This document shows, in pieces, positions 11,565 through 23,205 of a stretch of 64,000 nt of DNA; the first letter of the stretch is position 1, and each line of letters starts with the position of its first letter. Below the pieces are notes generated by a model, which was given only the letters and a program-made list of their open reading frames with translations, was not told where the DNA came from and made no database searches. The position numbers were made by a program, and so were the translations under genes. Source of the DNA: Strigops habroptila (Eukaryota > Chordata > Aves > Psittaciformes > Psittacidae); the NCBI RefSeq assembly GCF_004027225.2, contig NW_022651105.1:620924-684923 (forward strand), written 5' to 3'.

Positions 11565-14500
11565 TCACCGGTGCTGCTTCTTGTGCCGCAGGATCTCGGT
11601 GGGGGTGAAGGTGAAGTCCTGCTGGCAGATGTCACAGTGGTAGGACCTGTGGAGGGCTGAGGTCTTGGATGAGCTTTCGGCTGCTTCTTCTGGGGGGGCT
11701 GTGGAGAAAAACAGGGATGAGAAGCAGATCAGAGCAATCGTGAGGAGAAGGACTTGGGGTGTTGGCGCTTCAGTGTGCGCTTGAGCCCAGAAACCCCACC
11801 GTGTGCTGGGCTGTGTCGAAAGGAACGTGACCAGAAGGTCCAAGGAGGTGACCCTGCCCCTCTACTCTGCTCTGGTGAGACCCCACTTGCAGCACTGGCT
11901 GCAGTTCTGGTGTCCTCAGCACAGGAAGGACATGGAGCTGTTGGAGCAAGTCCAGAGGAGGCCACAAGGATGAGCAGGGAGACAGGGTGAGAACATTGGG
12001 GCTGTTGGCCTGGAGAAGAGAAGCTGCGTGGAGACCTCAGAGCAGCTTCCAGTGTCTGAAGGGGGCTGGACATGGGACCTTCATCAGGGACTGGAGCGAT
12101 AGGACAAGGGGTGATGGGTTTAAACTGGAACAGGGGAAGTTCAGGTTGGATCTAAGGAAGAAGTTCTTCCCTGTGAGGGCGCTGAGGCGCTGGCACAGGG
12201 TGCCCAAAGAAGTGGCGACTGCTCCATCCCTGGCAGTGTTCAAGGCCAGGTTGGACAGAGCCTTGGGCAACATGGTCTAGAGGAAGGTGTCCCTGTGCCC
12301 ATGGCAGGGGGTTGGAACTGGATGATGTTAAGGTCCTTTCCAACCCAAACCGTTCTCTGATTCTATGCAACCAAAGCTCTGCAAGACCCCCAGGTCATCA
12401 CACCCCTGAAACCTGGCTCACTGCCACCCCTCTCCTTGGTCACCCATAGAGCAGAGTCATCAGCAGGGCTCCCTGCAGGAAAACCCAGGCTGGCTGTCAC
12501 CAACTGTCCCTATTTTAGGGAGGGAAACTCACCCTCGAAGGGACGACAAGAGCTTTCATGGCACATCCGCTCCAGGGGGGTGAAGGGCATGTGGAGGTCG
12601 CAGTGGGGACACGTCCAGAAGCTCCGCAGGCAGTCGCTGTAGAGGTCTGTGTCCATCTGTGGGGTACAAAGGGGATGCTCAGAGGCCTGGAGGGTGGCAG
12701 GAGGAGCAGCAGGGCGGCAGAGGGAGGTAACTCACAGCCAGGCAGTTGTAGGTGAGGAAATCAGTCACCCTGTGGCCTCCTTTCACCTCGTCAGGTGCCA
12801 TCTCCATGCCCTGGAAGAGCCCCGGGAGCTGGGGAGCCGCAGCAACCATCTGAGGACCAATGTAGAGGTTCTGCTGCTCCAGGCCAGTGAGCTGGCGCAG
12901 GCGGTACGGCACCTATGAGGGGACATGGGGACATCAGCTCCAGCTCCCCCCAACTCCCTGCCCAGCCTCCAAGGTGCTGGGTATGGGTTAGAGCCACCTG
13001 CACTGTGGTCACAAGGGGCATCAAAGCTGGCAGAGGGCCTGGAGCACAAGTCTCATGGGGAATGGCTGAGGGAATGGCAGGGTTTAGTGTGGAGAAGGCT
13101 CAGGGGGGACCTTATCACTCTCTATGACTACCCAAAAGGAGGTTGTAGTGAGGTGGGGTCGGTCTCTTCTCCCAAGGAACAAGTGATAGGACAAGAGAAA
13201 ACAGCCTCAAGCTGCCCCAGGGGAGGTTTAGATGGATACTGAGAACAATTCCCTTCCCCAAAGGGTGCTCAGGCATTGGAACAGGCTGCCCAGGGCAGTG
13301 CTGGAGTCACCATCCTTGGTGACAAACCACGTAGACAAGGCCCTCAGTGCCATGGGTTAGCGGTGGCCTTGGCAATGCCGGGCTAAAGGTTGGATTTGAT
13401 GAATCTAAAGGTCTTTTCCAACCTGGTGGCTTCTCTGATTCAGTGCTTCACATCACCTCCATCTGCAGGAACTCCAGCAGCCCCTGGCTCAGCACGGACA
13501 TATCCCTGTTGCTCGGCCGACGGCCCAAATCCTCTTCCCGGTTTTCCAGCAGCTGGTGGAGGAGTTTTTCCCAGGCAGAGCGGAGCTGCAGGGCCGTGGA
13601 GAGCAGGCGCACGGCAGAGTCCCCGTCTGGGATGGTGACCTCCAGCCAGCCATCGGCCACCAGCCGGGCGCAGTCCGCGCTGGTGTCCAGCGAGCGGGAG
13701 AGGAGCAGGAGAGCCTGGAGGAGCAAACGCAGCCCCTGTGGGGTGAGGAAGGCTTCCAGAGGGCTTGGAGAGGAGAAAGAGGAGGGTGAAGGGCTCACCT
13801 GTAGGGCTGGCACCCGCACGCAGTTCACCAGGTAGGGCTTGTTGGTCTCCAGCAGCGAGACGAAGGCGAGGAGCTGGTGGTGGCGGCTCAGCCCCTCCTC
13901 AGGGTCTGCAGGGACATGAGGGGTGGCAGATGCATCCCAAGCTCTCCCCATCCCTTGGGATGTGCCGACCTCCACAGCCAGCAGCGCCTTCATCCCACGG
14001 GAAACAAAGCCGAGGAGAAGCAGAGCCAATTCCTCTGGGATTGAGGTTGTTCTCACCTTTGGCCCCACCGCGCTCTCCTTTCTTCTTGTTATGGAGCAGC
14101 TCCGGGCTGGTGGCGAAGACAGAGGTGGGATGAGGCACGACACCCTGCTTGGTTTTGGTGTGGAAGATCTGCAGCAAGAGGAAAACACGTGTTGAGGGAG
14201 AGCAGGAGGCTGCTGAGGACCCCGGGATGGGGACAGGGCAGGGGGTAGGACCTGCTCCGAGTCCTTGCGGCTACTGTTGAACTGGTCGGGCAGAGCCAGC
14301 TGAGGGTAAAGGCCCCGGCACAGCACCAGCTTGAGCAGGGCGAGCTGGGAGGAGGACAGGGCCGAGCTGGACACGGCCTGGAGCTCGGCCACGTTGTGCC
14401 GGAGCTTGAACTTGACATCCTGCAGGCAGAGAAAGGGCGTCAGGGGCCCGGCCGGCTGCATCCCGCCTCCCAGAAAGGGTGCGGGGATCACCTGGATATC

Positions 14501-17500
14501 GATGCTGTGCTTGCCCTTCCCATGGGAGCCACCATCCTTCTCCTCCTCGTCGCTGGAGGAGGCGTCTGCTCCATCCTGCAGCCGCAGCACCTTGCGCTTC
14601 CGACCCTCTGTCTCCCTGTGGGAACGCCAGAGGCGGTGCAGCTCCCGGCGCTCCCGGTGCCGGCTCTGCCGGCTGTAGCTGTCGCTGGGCTGGTTGGAGG
14701 CTTCCTCCAGCAGTTGGTGGTCTCGAAGCAGCTCCTGGGGTGGGGGGACAGGGTGGTTGAGCCCCCACAGCCACAAGATGGGCAGGTTGGGGGCGCAGGG
14801 GCGAATTCCAAAGGCAAATCCCACCACTTGGCAGGGTCCGGTCCTACCTGGAACTGGCGCCGCAGGTTGGCAGCCTCATAGAGCCGATGCTCCTCCAAAC
14901 CCCGCCGCCGGCACCACTTCCGAGAGCTGCCACCACGCTCCAACTTCACCTGCACCGGGACAACCCCCGCTCAGCCCCCGGCAGGGCCACAGCATCCCTC
15001 CTGCACCCCCAAACCCAGCCCTACACGCCACCCCAAAGCAGAGCTTCCCCTCCAACCCCAAACGCGTGTCACCCCTCTCCCGAGGCAGGAATCCCACCTG
15101 GACCCACTCGTTGAAGATGTTGAGCAGCGTCAGGGGGTCTCCGTGGGGGCTCTCGAGGGGCCGCCGGGCCGTGGCGCAGTCGGGGTTGGGGTGTGTGGGG
15201 CGCAGGAAGGGGGACGGGACGCTCAGCACCGCTGCCACCGTCAGCGTGGGCTCGGCCAGGCCAAACAGGGTGCCCAGCACCAGCATCTTGCCTGGGGGTG
15301 AGGGCAGGGTGGGCAGCGAGGGTTGAGGAGACACACCCCCCCCCACTCCACACTCCTCACACCTTCAAAGGGGTGCTCTGTGTTACTCACCCACCACCAC
15401 GTCCACGGGCAGCTGGGCCAGAAGGTTCCCGATGGGCGTCAAGTGTTCAGCCTCATCCAGGGCTCCCTGCTCCTTCAGGTACCTCATGGCTGTCTCCAGG
15501 CTGGAGGAGGGAGGAGGCTCCAGGAAGGGGAAGGTCCGGGGGTCACCCAGCCCCATGCTCTTCAACTGGAAGAGAAGCACACATAGAATGAGCCCAGTGA
15601 CGATGGGAAGCGTCTGGAGCTTCACAAAGCCCCCCAAGAGACATCCCACCCCCCGGCGCTTGAGCCACATCCCCAATCCCACACTTGCCTGGCCGGGTTT
15701 CCCCTCTCTGATCCCCCCAATCTCTACTGAGGAAAGCCCCCCAGGACCAGAGGGATCCCCAACGTTACCTGCAGCACCAGAGCATCCAGAGCTACCCGTT
15801 GGATCTCGGGCACAGGGTAGGGGGAAAAGGCATTGTAGTCGGATTCGGCGTAGAGCCGGTAGCAGATGCCGGGGCCGGTCCTGCCGGCGCGGCCCTTGCG
15901 CTGCTCCGCGCTCGCCTGGCTGATCCAGAACTCCTGCAGCCGCTGGAGCTTGCCCTGAGGGTCGTAGCTCATCTCCTTCACCTTCCCTGCAGGGAGCAGG
16001 AGACAAGGAGCAGCTCAGGGCTGCAGGGAGGCAGGAGGAAGTTGGTTTCACCCCCCAGCAGAGAGAGACCTCAGCGGGGCTTTTACCTGAGTCGAGGACG
16101 AAGCGCACCCCGTCGATGGTGACCGAGGTCTCGGCGATGTTGGTGGAGAGGATGCACTTACGGACACCGGGAGGGGGAACATCAAACACCTGGAGAAGGA
16201 GAAACGATGGTGGCACGGCCAGCTCCAGAGAGCAGAGCAGCCCACAGAGGAGGGAGGTGGCACCCCAAGAGCCCCCACAATCAGGGGGAGCTCTGGGAGT
16301 CCAGAGAAGGGCCATGGAGCTGCTGCGAGGGCTGGAGCAGCTCTGCTCTGGAGACAGGCTGAGAGAGCTGGGCTGGGGCAGCCTGGAGAAGAAAACGCTC
16401 CTTAAGGGGAGACCTTAGAGCAGCTCCAGTGCCTAAAGGGGCTCCAGGAAACCTGGAGAGGGGCTTTGGACAAGGCATGGAGGGACAGGACAAGGGGAAT
16501 GGCTTTAGAGGGGACATTGAGATGAGCTCTTAGGCAGAAATTCTTCCCTGTGAGGGTGGTGGGACACTGGAATGGACTGAATGGAGAAGCTGTGGCTGCC
16601 CCATCTCCGGCAGGTTGGACACAGGTGCTTGGAGCAAGCTGCTCTAATGGAAGGTGCCCCTGCCCGTGGCAGCTTTAAGGTCCCTTCCAACCCAAACCAG
16701 TCTGTGGCTCCCTGATTCTCCACAGTGCCAAATTCCAGCCAATCCCAGGGTCACCCCTTCACCCACCTTGTCCTGCTCTGCCACGGAGAGGGTGCTGTGC
16801 AGCGGGAGCACGATCCAGCGCTGGGTACACGTAGCATAAGTCTGTGCTGCCTCCAGCACGGCGCCGATCTCAGCCACCCCGCTCAGGAACACCAGCAGGT
16901 CCCCTCGTTCCTCGGGCGGGTACTTGTGGTCGATGGCCTGCATCACCCTGAGGTACGGCATCGGATCCAGGCGCTCCCATTTCCCTGCCTTCCCCGCCGC
17001 AGCCGCTTCTTCCCTCGCAATGGGTTGGTAGATGACCTGCAGGAGCAGAGGGGAAGAGCGATTCACGCCTGCCCCACGCCGGGATTCATCCCAGAGATCC
17101 CCCTCCAGCCTCACCGAGATGGGGAAGGTCCTTCCAGGCACCTGCAGCACCGGAGCATCCCCGAAGTACCTCGAGAAAAGGGGGATGTTGATGGTGGCCG
17201 ACATCAGCACCAGCTTCAGGTCGGGCCGGGCGGGAAGGAGCCGCCGCAGGACCCCCAGGAGGACGTCACCGTGGAGGTGCCGCTCGTGGACCTCGTCGGC
17301 GATGAGGACGTGGTAGCCCGGGAGCGCCGGGTCCCGCTGCGCCTGCCGCAGCAGCAGCCCCTCGGTCAGGAAGAGCAGGCGGGTGGCGGCGGAGCGGGTG
17401 CTCTCGAACCGGATCTGGTATCCCACCTGCAGCGGGAGGGAACGCGGCTCCAGCCAAGGCAAGTCGGGTACAAGGCGGGGGGCCATTGGAAGACAATTGG

Positions 17501-19720
17501 GATGAAACGAGGGTAAAACTGAAGAAAATTGGGATGAAATTGGGAGAAAATTGATGAAATTTGGATAAAATTTGGATAAAATCAAAGAAATTTGTATAAA
17601 ATCTGGACAAAATTGAAGAAATTTTGATAAAATCTGGATAAAAGCAAAGAAATTTGTATAAAATCTGGATAGAATTGAAGAAATTTGGATAAAATGTGGA
17701 TAAAATTGAAGAAATTTGTAAAAAATCTGGATAAAATTGAAGAAAAATTGGATAAAATCTGGGTAAAATTGAAGAAAAATTGGATAAAATGTGGATAAAA
17801 GTGAAGAAATTTTGATAAAATCTGGATAAAAGCAAAGAAATTCGTATAAAATCTGGATAGAATTGAAGAAATTTGGATAAAATGTGGATAAAATTGAAGA
17901 AATTTGTATAAAATCTGGATAAAATTGAAGAAAAATTGGATAAAATCTGGGTAAAATTGAAGAAAAATTGGATAAAATGTGGAAAAAATTGAAGAAATAT
18001 TGATAAAATCTGGATAAAAGCAAAGAAATTTGTATAAAATCTGCATAGAATTGAAAAAATTTGGATAAAATGTGGATAAAATTGAAGAAATTTGAAGACA
18101 ATTCAGATAAAATTGAAGAAATTTGAAGACAATTCAGATTAAAATGAAGAAATTTGAAGACAATTTGGATAAAGTTTGGATAAAACTGAAATTGGAAGTC
18201 AATTTGGATAAAATTGAAGAAATCTTGATAAAATTCGGATAAAATTTGGAAACAATTTGAATACAATTCAGATAAAATAGAGGAAAATTGAACAAATTTT
18301 GATAAAATCACAGAAGTTTGAAGAAATATGGATAAAATGGAAGAAATTTGAAAAAATCTTGATAAAATCGAAGAAATTTGAAGACCATTTGAATCAAATT
18401 GAAATTTGAAGACAATTCAGATAAACTTGAAGAAATTCCAAGACAATTGGGATAAGATTGAAGAAAACTCAACTCCAAGAAAACCTCAGAGCAAACCGGG
18501 ACAAACCAGACTGTTTTCCTTGGAGAGGACCCCAATAACCACCTCATCCAACCACCCAAGCACCTCAGGGCTGCCCAAAACTCGGTCTATCCCAGAATCC
18601 CAGCCTGGTTTGGGTTGGAAGGGCCCTTAAAGCTCCTCCAGTTCCAAGCCCCTGCCACGGGCTGCAGGTTTCCTGGAGCCCCTTTAGGCCCTGGAGCTGC
18701 TCTAAGGTCTCCCCTTGAGGAGCCTTCTCTTCTCCAGGTGCCCCAGCCCAGCTCTCTCAGCCTGGCTCCGTGGCAGAGCTGCTCCAGCCCCTGCTCATCC
18801 TCACGGCCTCCTCTGGGCTTGCTCCATCACCAACACCCACCAGGTCCTGCGTCCTCAGCCCATTCAACCACCAATTTGGGGGCTGTCAAACTGATAGTTG
18901 CCACGTGTCGAGAACACGATTAACCCAAAACTCAAGCTCTGAGGAGCAGCACCCACAGCCCTTCCTCCACCCAGGGCCACCGGGGGAAGAGCCCAGTGGC
19001 TCCCAGTGCCACGGCAGAGCTTACCTGGCTCCCATACTGGTGCAGGCTCTCGAAGGCCACCCTCTTGGCCAGCGAGATGCAGGCGATGCGCCGGGGTTGG
19101 GTACAAGCCACGTGGCTGTAACCGGCCGCCAGCAAGAACTGAGGCACCTGAGTGGACTTCCCACAACCGGTGTCCCCAGCGACCACCACCACTTGGTGCT
19201 GAGCCACGGCGCGCAGGAGCCGGTCCCGGTATCGGGCTATGGGAAGAGCAGCCCGTTCCCGTTGGAGTTTGAGCAGTTTGGAGAAGCTTTGCTTCTGGGT
19301 GAAGTCCAGGTAGTGCAGCAGAGCGCAGCGGAATTCCCAGCGGCGTTCCTGCGGGACACCAGCATCCCGGCACCGGGATCCCCACAGCGCGTTCTCCACG
19401 TCGGGGCTCAGCACCGAGAGGTTGATGCGGTAGCGGGGGTCGTAGTGGGGGGGCAGGTTGAGGTGAGGGGTGGATGTGGGGGGCTCTGCCCCATCAGGGG
19501 GGGCTGGGGCTGGTTCTCGTCCCGGTTTCTGGCTCTGGAAGCGCCGGAGCCGCTCGAAGAAAGCCCAGAAGTTGGGAATCTCCTGGGAGCTGATGGGATC
19601 CTGCTCACGGAAGTAGAGCTCCTCCAGCCGGCGCTGTGTGCTGGGACAGTCCCAATCCCATTGGGAAGGGGAAGGATCCCGCTCCCGCCGCCGGGATCTG
19701 CTCTCCTTCTCCCGAGGCAT
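11565..19720 (-). CDS. DHX34: DHX34, DEAH-box RNA helicase of nonsense-mediated decay
   Basis: DHX34 is an ATP-dependent RNA helicase that helps activate UPF1 in nonsense-mediated mRNA decay. Coding exons: 19720-19025, 17426-17115, 17036-16767, 16189-16087, 15986-15769, 15565-15391, 15291-15098, 14949-14848, 14734-14492, 14419-14252, 14168-14057, 13905-13799, 13714-13457, 12912-12736, 12656-12533, 11698-11565. All phases join, giving about 1,130 residues (human about 1,143). Visible motifs: GDTGCGKST (182-190), DEVH (275-278), SAT (307-309), STNIAETS near 441, [10 protein letters not shown] near 489, the OB-fold region, and a C-terminal Cys2-His2 finger ([10 protein letters not shown]). The acceptor of exon 13 was placed at 13714 because it gives the human spacing; an acceptor 21 bp upstream would add seven residues. 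The exon 10 donor (GTCCTA) is weak. Introns carry four CR1 copies and an AT-rich minisatellite. Confidence 0.95.
11770..12370 (+). mobile_element. CR1 LINE in DHX34 intron 15
   Basis: A 600-bp 3' CR1 segment runs from 'gtccaaggaggtgaccctgc' through 'gagaccccacttgcagcact' to the tail 'ctttccaacccaaaccgttc'. It lies antisense to DHX34 and includes the end of the CR1 reverse transcriptase reading frame region plus the 3' UTR. Confidence 0.9.
13010..13445 (+). mobile_element. CR1 LINE in DHX34 intron 13
   Basis: This is an older CR1 subfamily ('ggaacaggctgcccagggca', 'ttccaacctggtggcttctc'), antisense to DHX34. Its 3' end lies next to the splice donor of exon 13. Confidence 0.85.
16300..16725 (+). 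mobile_element. CR1 LINE in DHX34 intron 3
   Basis: It carries the CR1 3' landmarks 'gagagagctgggctggggca', 'cttccctgtgagggtggtgg' and 'cccttccaacccaaaccagt'. It is antisense to DHX34 and 5'-truncated. Confidence 0.9.
17480..18470. repeat. AT-rich minisatellite in DHX34 intron 1
   Basis: About 1 kb of irregular units built from 'ggataaaattgaagaaattt' and 'aatctggataaaagcaaag', strongly purine-rich on the plus strand. It is an AT island inside a very GC-rich gene. On the minus strand it is open for long stretches and encodes a repeating Phe-Tyr-Pro-Asp-Phe-Ile pattern. That reads as a by-product of the repeat, not as protein. Confidence 0.9.
18600..18830 (-). mobile_element. CR1 LINE fragment in DHX34 intron 1
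   Basis: A reversed CR1 3' end: 'ggtttgggttggaagggccc', then 'tttaggccctggagctgctc', then 'ttctccaggtgccccagccc'. It lies sense to DHX34. Confidence 0.85.
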
Positions 19721-19779
19721 CGCTGCGGTTGGAGCCGGAGCCGGTCACCTGTGCCAAGAGCATGGATGGGGTGAAATGG

Positions 19780-20590
19780 GGGTCCCCTCAGAGCCCCCCC
19801 ACGCCCAGACCCGGCCCCTCAGGGCCCCCCCCCACCCAGACCCGGTCCCTCAGGGCCTCCCCACGGCCAGACCCGGGCCCTCAGAGTCCCCCCACACCCG
19901 GAGCCGGCCCCTCAGGGCCCCCTACACCCAGACCCGGCCCCTCAGGGCCCCCCCATACCCAGACCCGGCCTCTCAGAGCCCCCCCGCACCCAGACCCGGT
20001 CCCTCAGGGCCACCCCGCACCCAGACCCGGCCCCTCAGGACCCCCCACGGCCAGACCTGGGCCCTCAGGACCCCCCACGGCCAGACCCGGCCCCTCAGAG
20101 CCCCCCCACGGCCAGACCCGGCCACTCAGGGCCCCCCCACACCCAGACCCGGTCCCTCAGAGCCCCCCCACACCCAGACCCGGCCTCTCAGGGCCCCCCC
20201 CCGGCCAGACCCGGTCCCTCAGAGCCCCCCCACACCCAGACCCGGCCCCTCAGGGCCCCCCCACACCCAGACCCGGCCTCTCAGAGCCCCCCACACTCAG
20301 ATCCGGTCCCTCAGGACCCCCCACGGCCAGACCCGGCCACTCAGGGCCCCCCCACACCCAGACCCGGTCCCTCAGAGCCCCCCCACACCCAGACCCGGCC
20401 CCTCAGGGCCCCCCCACGGCCAGACCCGGTCCCTCAGAGCCCCCCCACACCCAGACCCGGCCCCTCAGGGCCCCCTACACCCAGACCCGGCCCCTCAGGG
20501 CCCCCCCCCGGCCAGACCCGGCCCCTCAGGGCCCCCCCACGGCCAGACCCGGCCCCTCAGGGCCCCCCCACGGCCAGACCCGGCCCCTCA
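19780..20590. repeat. GC-rich minisatellite in the DHX34 5' UTR intron
   Basis: About 26 copies of a roughly 31-bp unit built from 'cccccacacccagacccgg' and 'ccctcagggc' or 'ccctcagagc'. It lies between the coding start exon and the CpG-island promoter. Both plus-strand frames stay open through it only because of composition. Confidence 0.9.
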
Positions 20591-20639
20591 CCCGCTCCGG
20601 TCCCTCAGGGCCCCCCCATACCCAGACCCGGTTCCTCAC

Positions 20640-20790
20640 CCGCTCCGCTCCCTCCGCCGGCCCCGAGGCCGCTCCCGCCGGGCCCGGCCTGCTCCGCGGC
20701 CGGAACGCACGGACAGGAAGCAACGCCAGGGCGCCAGGGGGCGGGGCGAGGGGCGGGGCGAGGGGCGGGGCTTCCCGGAGCTGCCCGTCC
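20640..20790 (-). promoter_or_regulatory. DHX34: DHX34 CpG-island promoter and noncoding exon 1
   Basis: On the minus strand a donor (GCGG|GTGAGG) closes a noncoding exon at 20640. A matching acceptor (GGCACAG) sits just upstream of the ATG exon near 19748. Upstream of the exon lie three ggggcgggg GC boxes (about 20737-20770) and an ETS-like site (aggaag, about 20715). The exact start site cannot be seen. Confidence 0.55.
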
Positions 20791-21625
20791 CCGTGTTCCC
20801 CCGTGTCCCCCCGTGTCCCCCCGTGTCCCCCCTGTCCCCGTGTCCCCAATGTCCTCATGTCCTCCCATGTCCCATGACTCCATGTCCCTGATGTCCTGTG
20901 CCCCGCCATGTCCCATGTACCCCTGTCCCCCCATGTCCCCCCATGTCCTTTTGTCCCCCCATGTCCCCCCATGTCCTTTTGTCCCCCCATATCCCATGCC
21001 TCCACGTCCTCCCGTGTCCCCCCGTGTCCCCAACGTCCTTATGTCCCAATGTGCCCGATATCCCCATGTCCCCCCATGTTCCCAATGTTTCCCCATGTCT
21101 CCATGTACCCCCACATCCCTATATCCCAAATGGGTCTATGTCACTCCATGTCTCCCTTGTCCCCATATCCTCTTGTCCCCATGCGCCCCATGTGTCCCCA
21201 TGTCCCCAGTGTTCTCCCCTGTCCCCTGATCCCCATGTCCCCTGCAGTCCCTGCTGCCCCCCCATCCCTGTCACACCCAGCCCCAACCATCCCCGTTGCC
21301 CCCAATTGCCCCCATTGCGTCCAACTGTCCCCTCCATCCCCAACCATCCCCATTGTGTCCAACTGTCCCCTCCATCCCCAACCATCCCCACTGATGTCCA
21401 ACTGTCCCCTCCATCCCCAACCATCCCCATTGTGTCCAACTGTCCCCTCCATCCCCAACCATCCCCATTGTGTCCAACTGTCCCCTCCATCCCCAACCAT
21501 CCCCACTGATGTCCAACTGTCCCCTCCATCCCCAACCATCCCCGTTGTGTCCAACTGTCCCCTCCATCCCCAACCATCCCCATTGATGTCCAACTGTCCC
21601 CTCCATCCCCAACCATCTCCACTGA
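20790..21625. repeat. two minisatellites between DHX34 and C5AR1
   Basis: Positions 20790-21240 are loose units of 'ccatgtccccc'. Positions 21290-21625 are about eight copies of a 38-39-bp unit containing 'tccaactgtcccctccatcc'. No gene lies here. Confidence 0.85.
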
Positions 21626-21820
21626 GGTGAAACCACCCCCTGGGGCTGATCCCACCACCCATGGCAAGGACCTTCTGGAGCAGGGACGGAAACGCCGCAG
21701 CCCCGGTTGCGTCACCACAAGCTCCAGAGTGACCAAAGCAGCAGAAACATTGCTCAATAACCCACCAAAAAGCAGAACCAAGGCTCAGGGGCCTGCTCAA
21801 GGCTTGGTGGAGCTTCAAGG

Positions 21821-21826
21821 TTTATT
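21821..21826 (-). terminator. C5AR1: C5AR1 polyadenylation signal AATAAA
   Basis: A minus-strand AATAAA 285 bp beyond the C5AR1 stop codon; the 3' UTR is about 21800-22110. Confidence 0.7.
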
Positions 21827-22110
21827 GGTGGTGGATCTTAGATGTAGGGCTGGAACGTAGAACAGCTCCTATGGGGCTGACAGCAGGTTGGAGCTGGACA
21901 TAGGGGCCATTCCGAGGCTGGAGGAGCAGGAAAACATGGTGTTGGGTGCAAGGACAAGGGCCTCATGCTGCTGGCAGGCCACCAAGGGGGGGAGGAGGTC
22001 CCCACGGCACACACAACGTGGGGCAGCTGGTGAGGAAAGGGGGCAAAGGAGACATCATCATCTCTGCATGGCCTCAAGCAACACAACTGATGTTCCACCT
22101 CATTTTGGGC

Positions 22111-23163
22111 TCACACCATGGTGCTGACGCTGTTGTCCTCCGCAGTGGACTTGGTCTTGGCCCTGCTGTCACCCGTGGTGCTGGTGGGCTCGTCGCTCAG
22201 CACTCCCCGCAGCACAGCCCGCCACGACTGCCAGAACCTGGCCTTGAAGTCCTGCCCCATCACCACGTAGATGATGGGGTTGATGCAACTGTTGATGTAG
22301 GCGATGCCGGCCACGATGGGATCCGCATCCAAAGCACCCTTGAACAAGGCGCTGCGCGGGTGGGAGGAAGCCAGGATCAAGCCCACGGCGTGGTAGGGCA
22401 GCCAGCACACGAAGAAGCTGACGATGACCACCAAGATGAGCTTTGTGGCCCTTTGCGAGCGGGTGAAGCCCTTGCTGTGGACGCGCGCCAGCAGCAAGCC
22501 ATAACAAGCCGTGATGACCACGAAGGGCACCACGAAGCCGAAGACAAAGCGGACGCTGGCGGTGACCAGCTCGGTGACGCGCTGGTGGCACCCGACGGCC
22601 GAGTAGTCCAGGACACACGTGGTCTTGAGGGCGAAGGCGTCGTGGCGCGTGGTGCGGAAGATGAAGGAGGGCAGGGTGAGGAGGGCGGCCAAGCCCCAGG
22701 CAGCCGCGCACGCCCCACACGCCAGCGCCGGGCGCCGGTGGTTGTGGCACCACACGGGGCGGGTGACCAGGGCGCAGCGGTCGGCGCTGATGGCCGTAAG
22801 GAGCAGGACGCTGGCGAACATGTTGAGCACGGTGAGGGAAGGCAGGAGCTTGCAGGCAAAGCGCCCCAAAGGCCAGTGGTGGTCCCAAGCCAGCGGCAGC
22901 GCCAGGAAGGGCAGCGCGAGGCAGCACAAGAGGTCGGCCACCGAGAGGTTGAGGAACCAGACGCCGTTGACCGTGCGCCGAAGCTCAAAAGCCGTCACCC
23001 AAATGACGGCCCCGTTGCCCAGGACGCCAAGGAGGAAGATGAGGGCGTAAAGGGCCAGCACGGCGCGGTAGCTGTGCGGGACCGTGTAGTCGTCCAGGTC
23101 GTATATGGAGTAGTCATCCCAGATGGAGTCGTTGTAGGTGTAGTTGGCCATGGAGAAGTCCAT
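22111..23163 (-). CDS. C5AR1: C5AR1, C5a anaphylatoxin receptor (seven-helix GPCR)
   Basis: This is a plasma-membrane receptor for complement C5a that signals through Gi in myeloid cells. The single coding exon encodes 350 residues, the same length as human C5AR1. The N terminus has N-glycosylation sites (NYT, NDS) and a run of acidic residues and tyrosines (DDYSIYDLDDY) of the kind that is sulfated and binds C5a. Seven hydrophobic segments follow, with FLLGVLGN in helix 1, WFLNLSVADLLCCLALP in helix 2, DRC in place of DRY after helix 3, FFVCWLPYH in helix 6 and NPIIY in helix 7, then a Ser/Thr-rich tail. The start is the ATG at 23163; a second ATG four codons later is possible. C5AR2 is the alternative, but the DR of the DRY motif, the RPVWCHN loop and the position beside DHX34 favour C5AR1. 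Confidence 0.9.
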   Translation of the reverse strand: MDFSMANYTYNDSIWDDYSIYDLDDYTVPHSYRAVLALYALIFLLGVLGNGAVIWVTAFELRRTVNGVWFLNLSVADLLCCLALPFLALPLAWDHHWPLGRFACKLLPSLTVLNMFASVLLLTAISADRCALVTRPVWCHNHRRPALACGACAAAWGLAALLTLPSFIFRTTRHDAFALKTTCVLDYSAVGCHQRVTELVTASVRFVFGFVVPFVVITACYGLLLARVHSKGFTRSQRATKLILVVIVSFFVCWLPYHAVGLILASSHPRSALFKGALDADPIVAGIAYINSCINPIIYVVMGQDFKARFWQSWRAVLRGVLSDEPTSTTGDSRAKTKSTAEDNSVSTMV

Positions 23164-23205
23164 CCTCAAGCTCCCGGCCTAGAAAGCACCCATCATTAGG
23201 TCATT

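Noticed and set aside
17266-18311. A Phe/Tyr/Ile-rich 'membrane protein' on the minus strand
   Set aside because: It is the AT-rich minisatellite inside DHX34 intron 1; the amino acids follow directly from the repeat unit.
19636-20891. Two 410-residue proline-rich open frames
   Set aside because: Two frames of the same 31-bp GC-rich repeat are open at once, as expected for a stop-free unit; it is the 5' UTR intron of DHX34 on the other strand.
21946-23199. A 417-residue plus-strand frame
   Set aside because: It is antisense to the C5AR1 coding exon, and such shadows are common opposite GC-rich genes.
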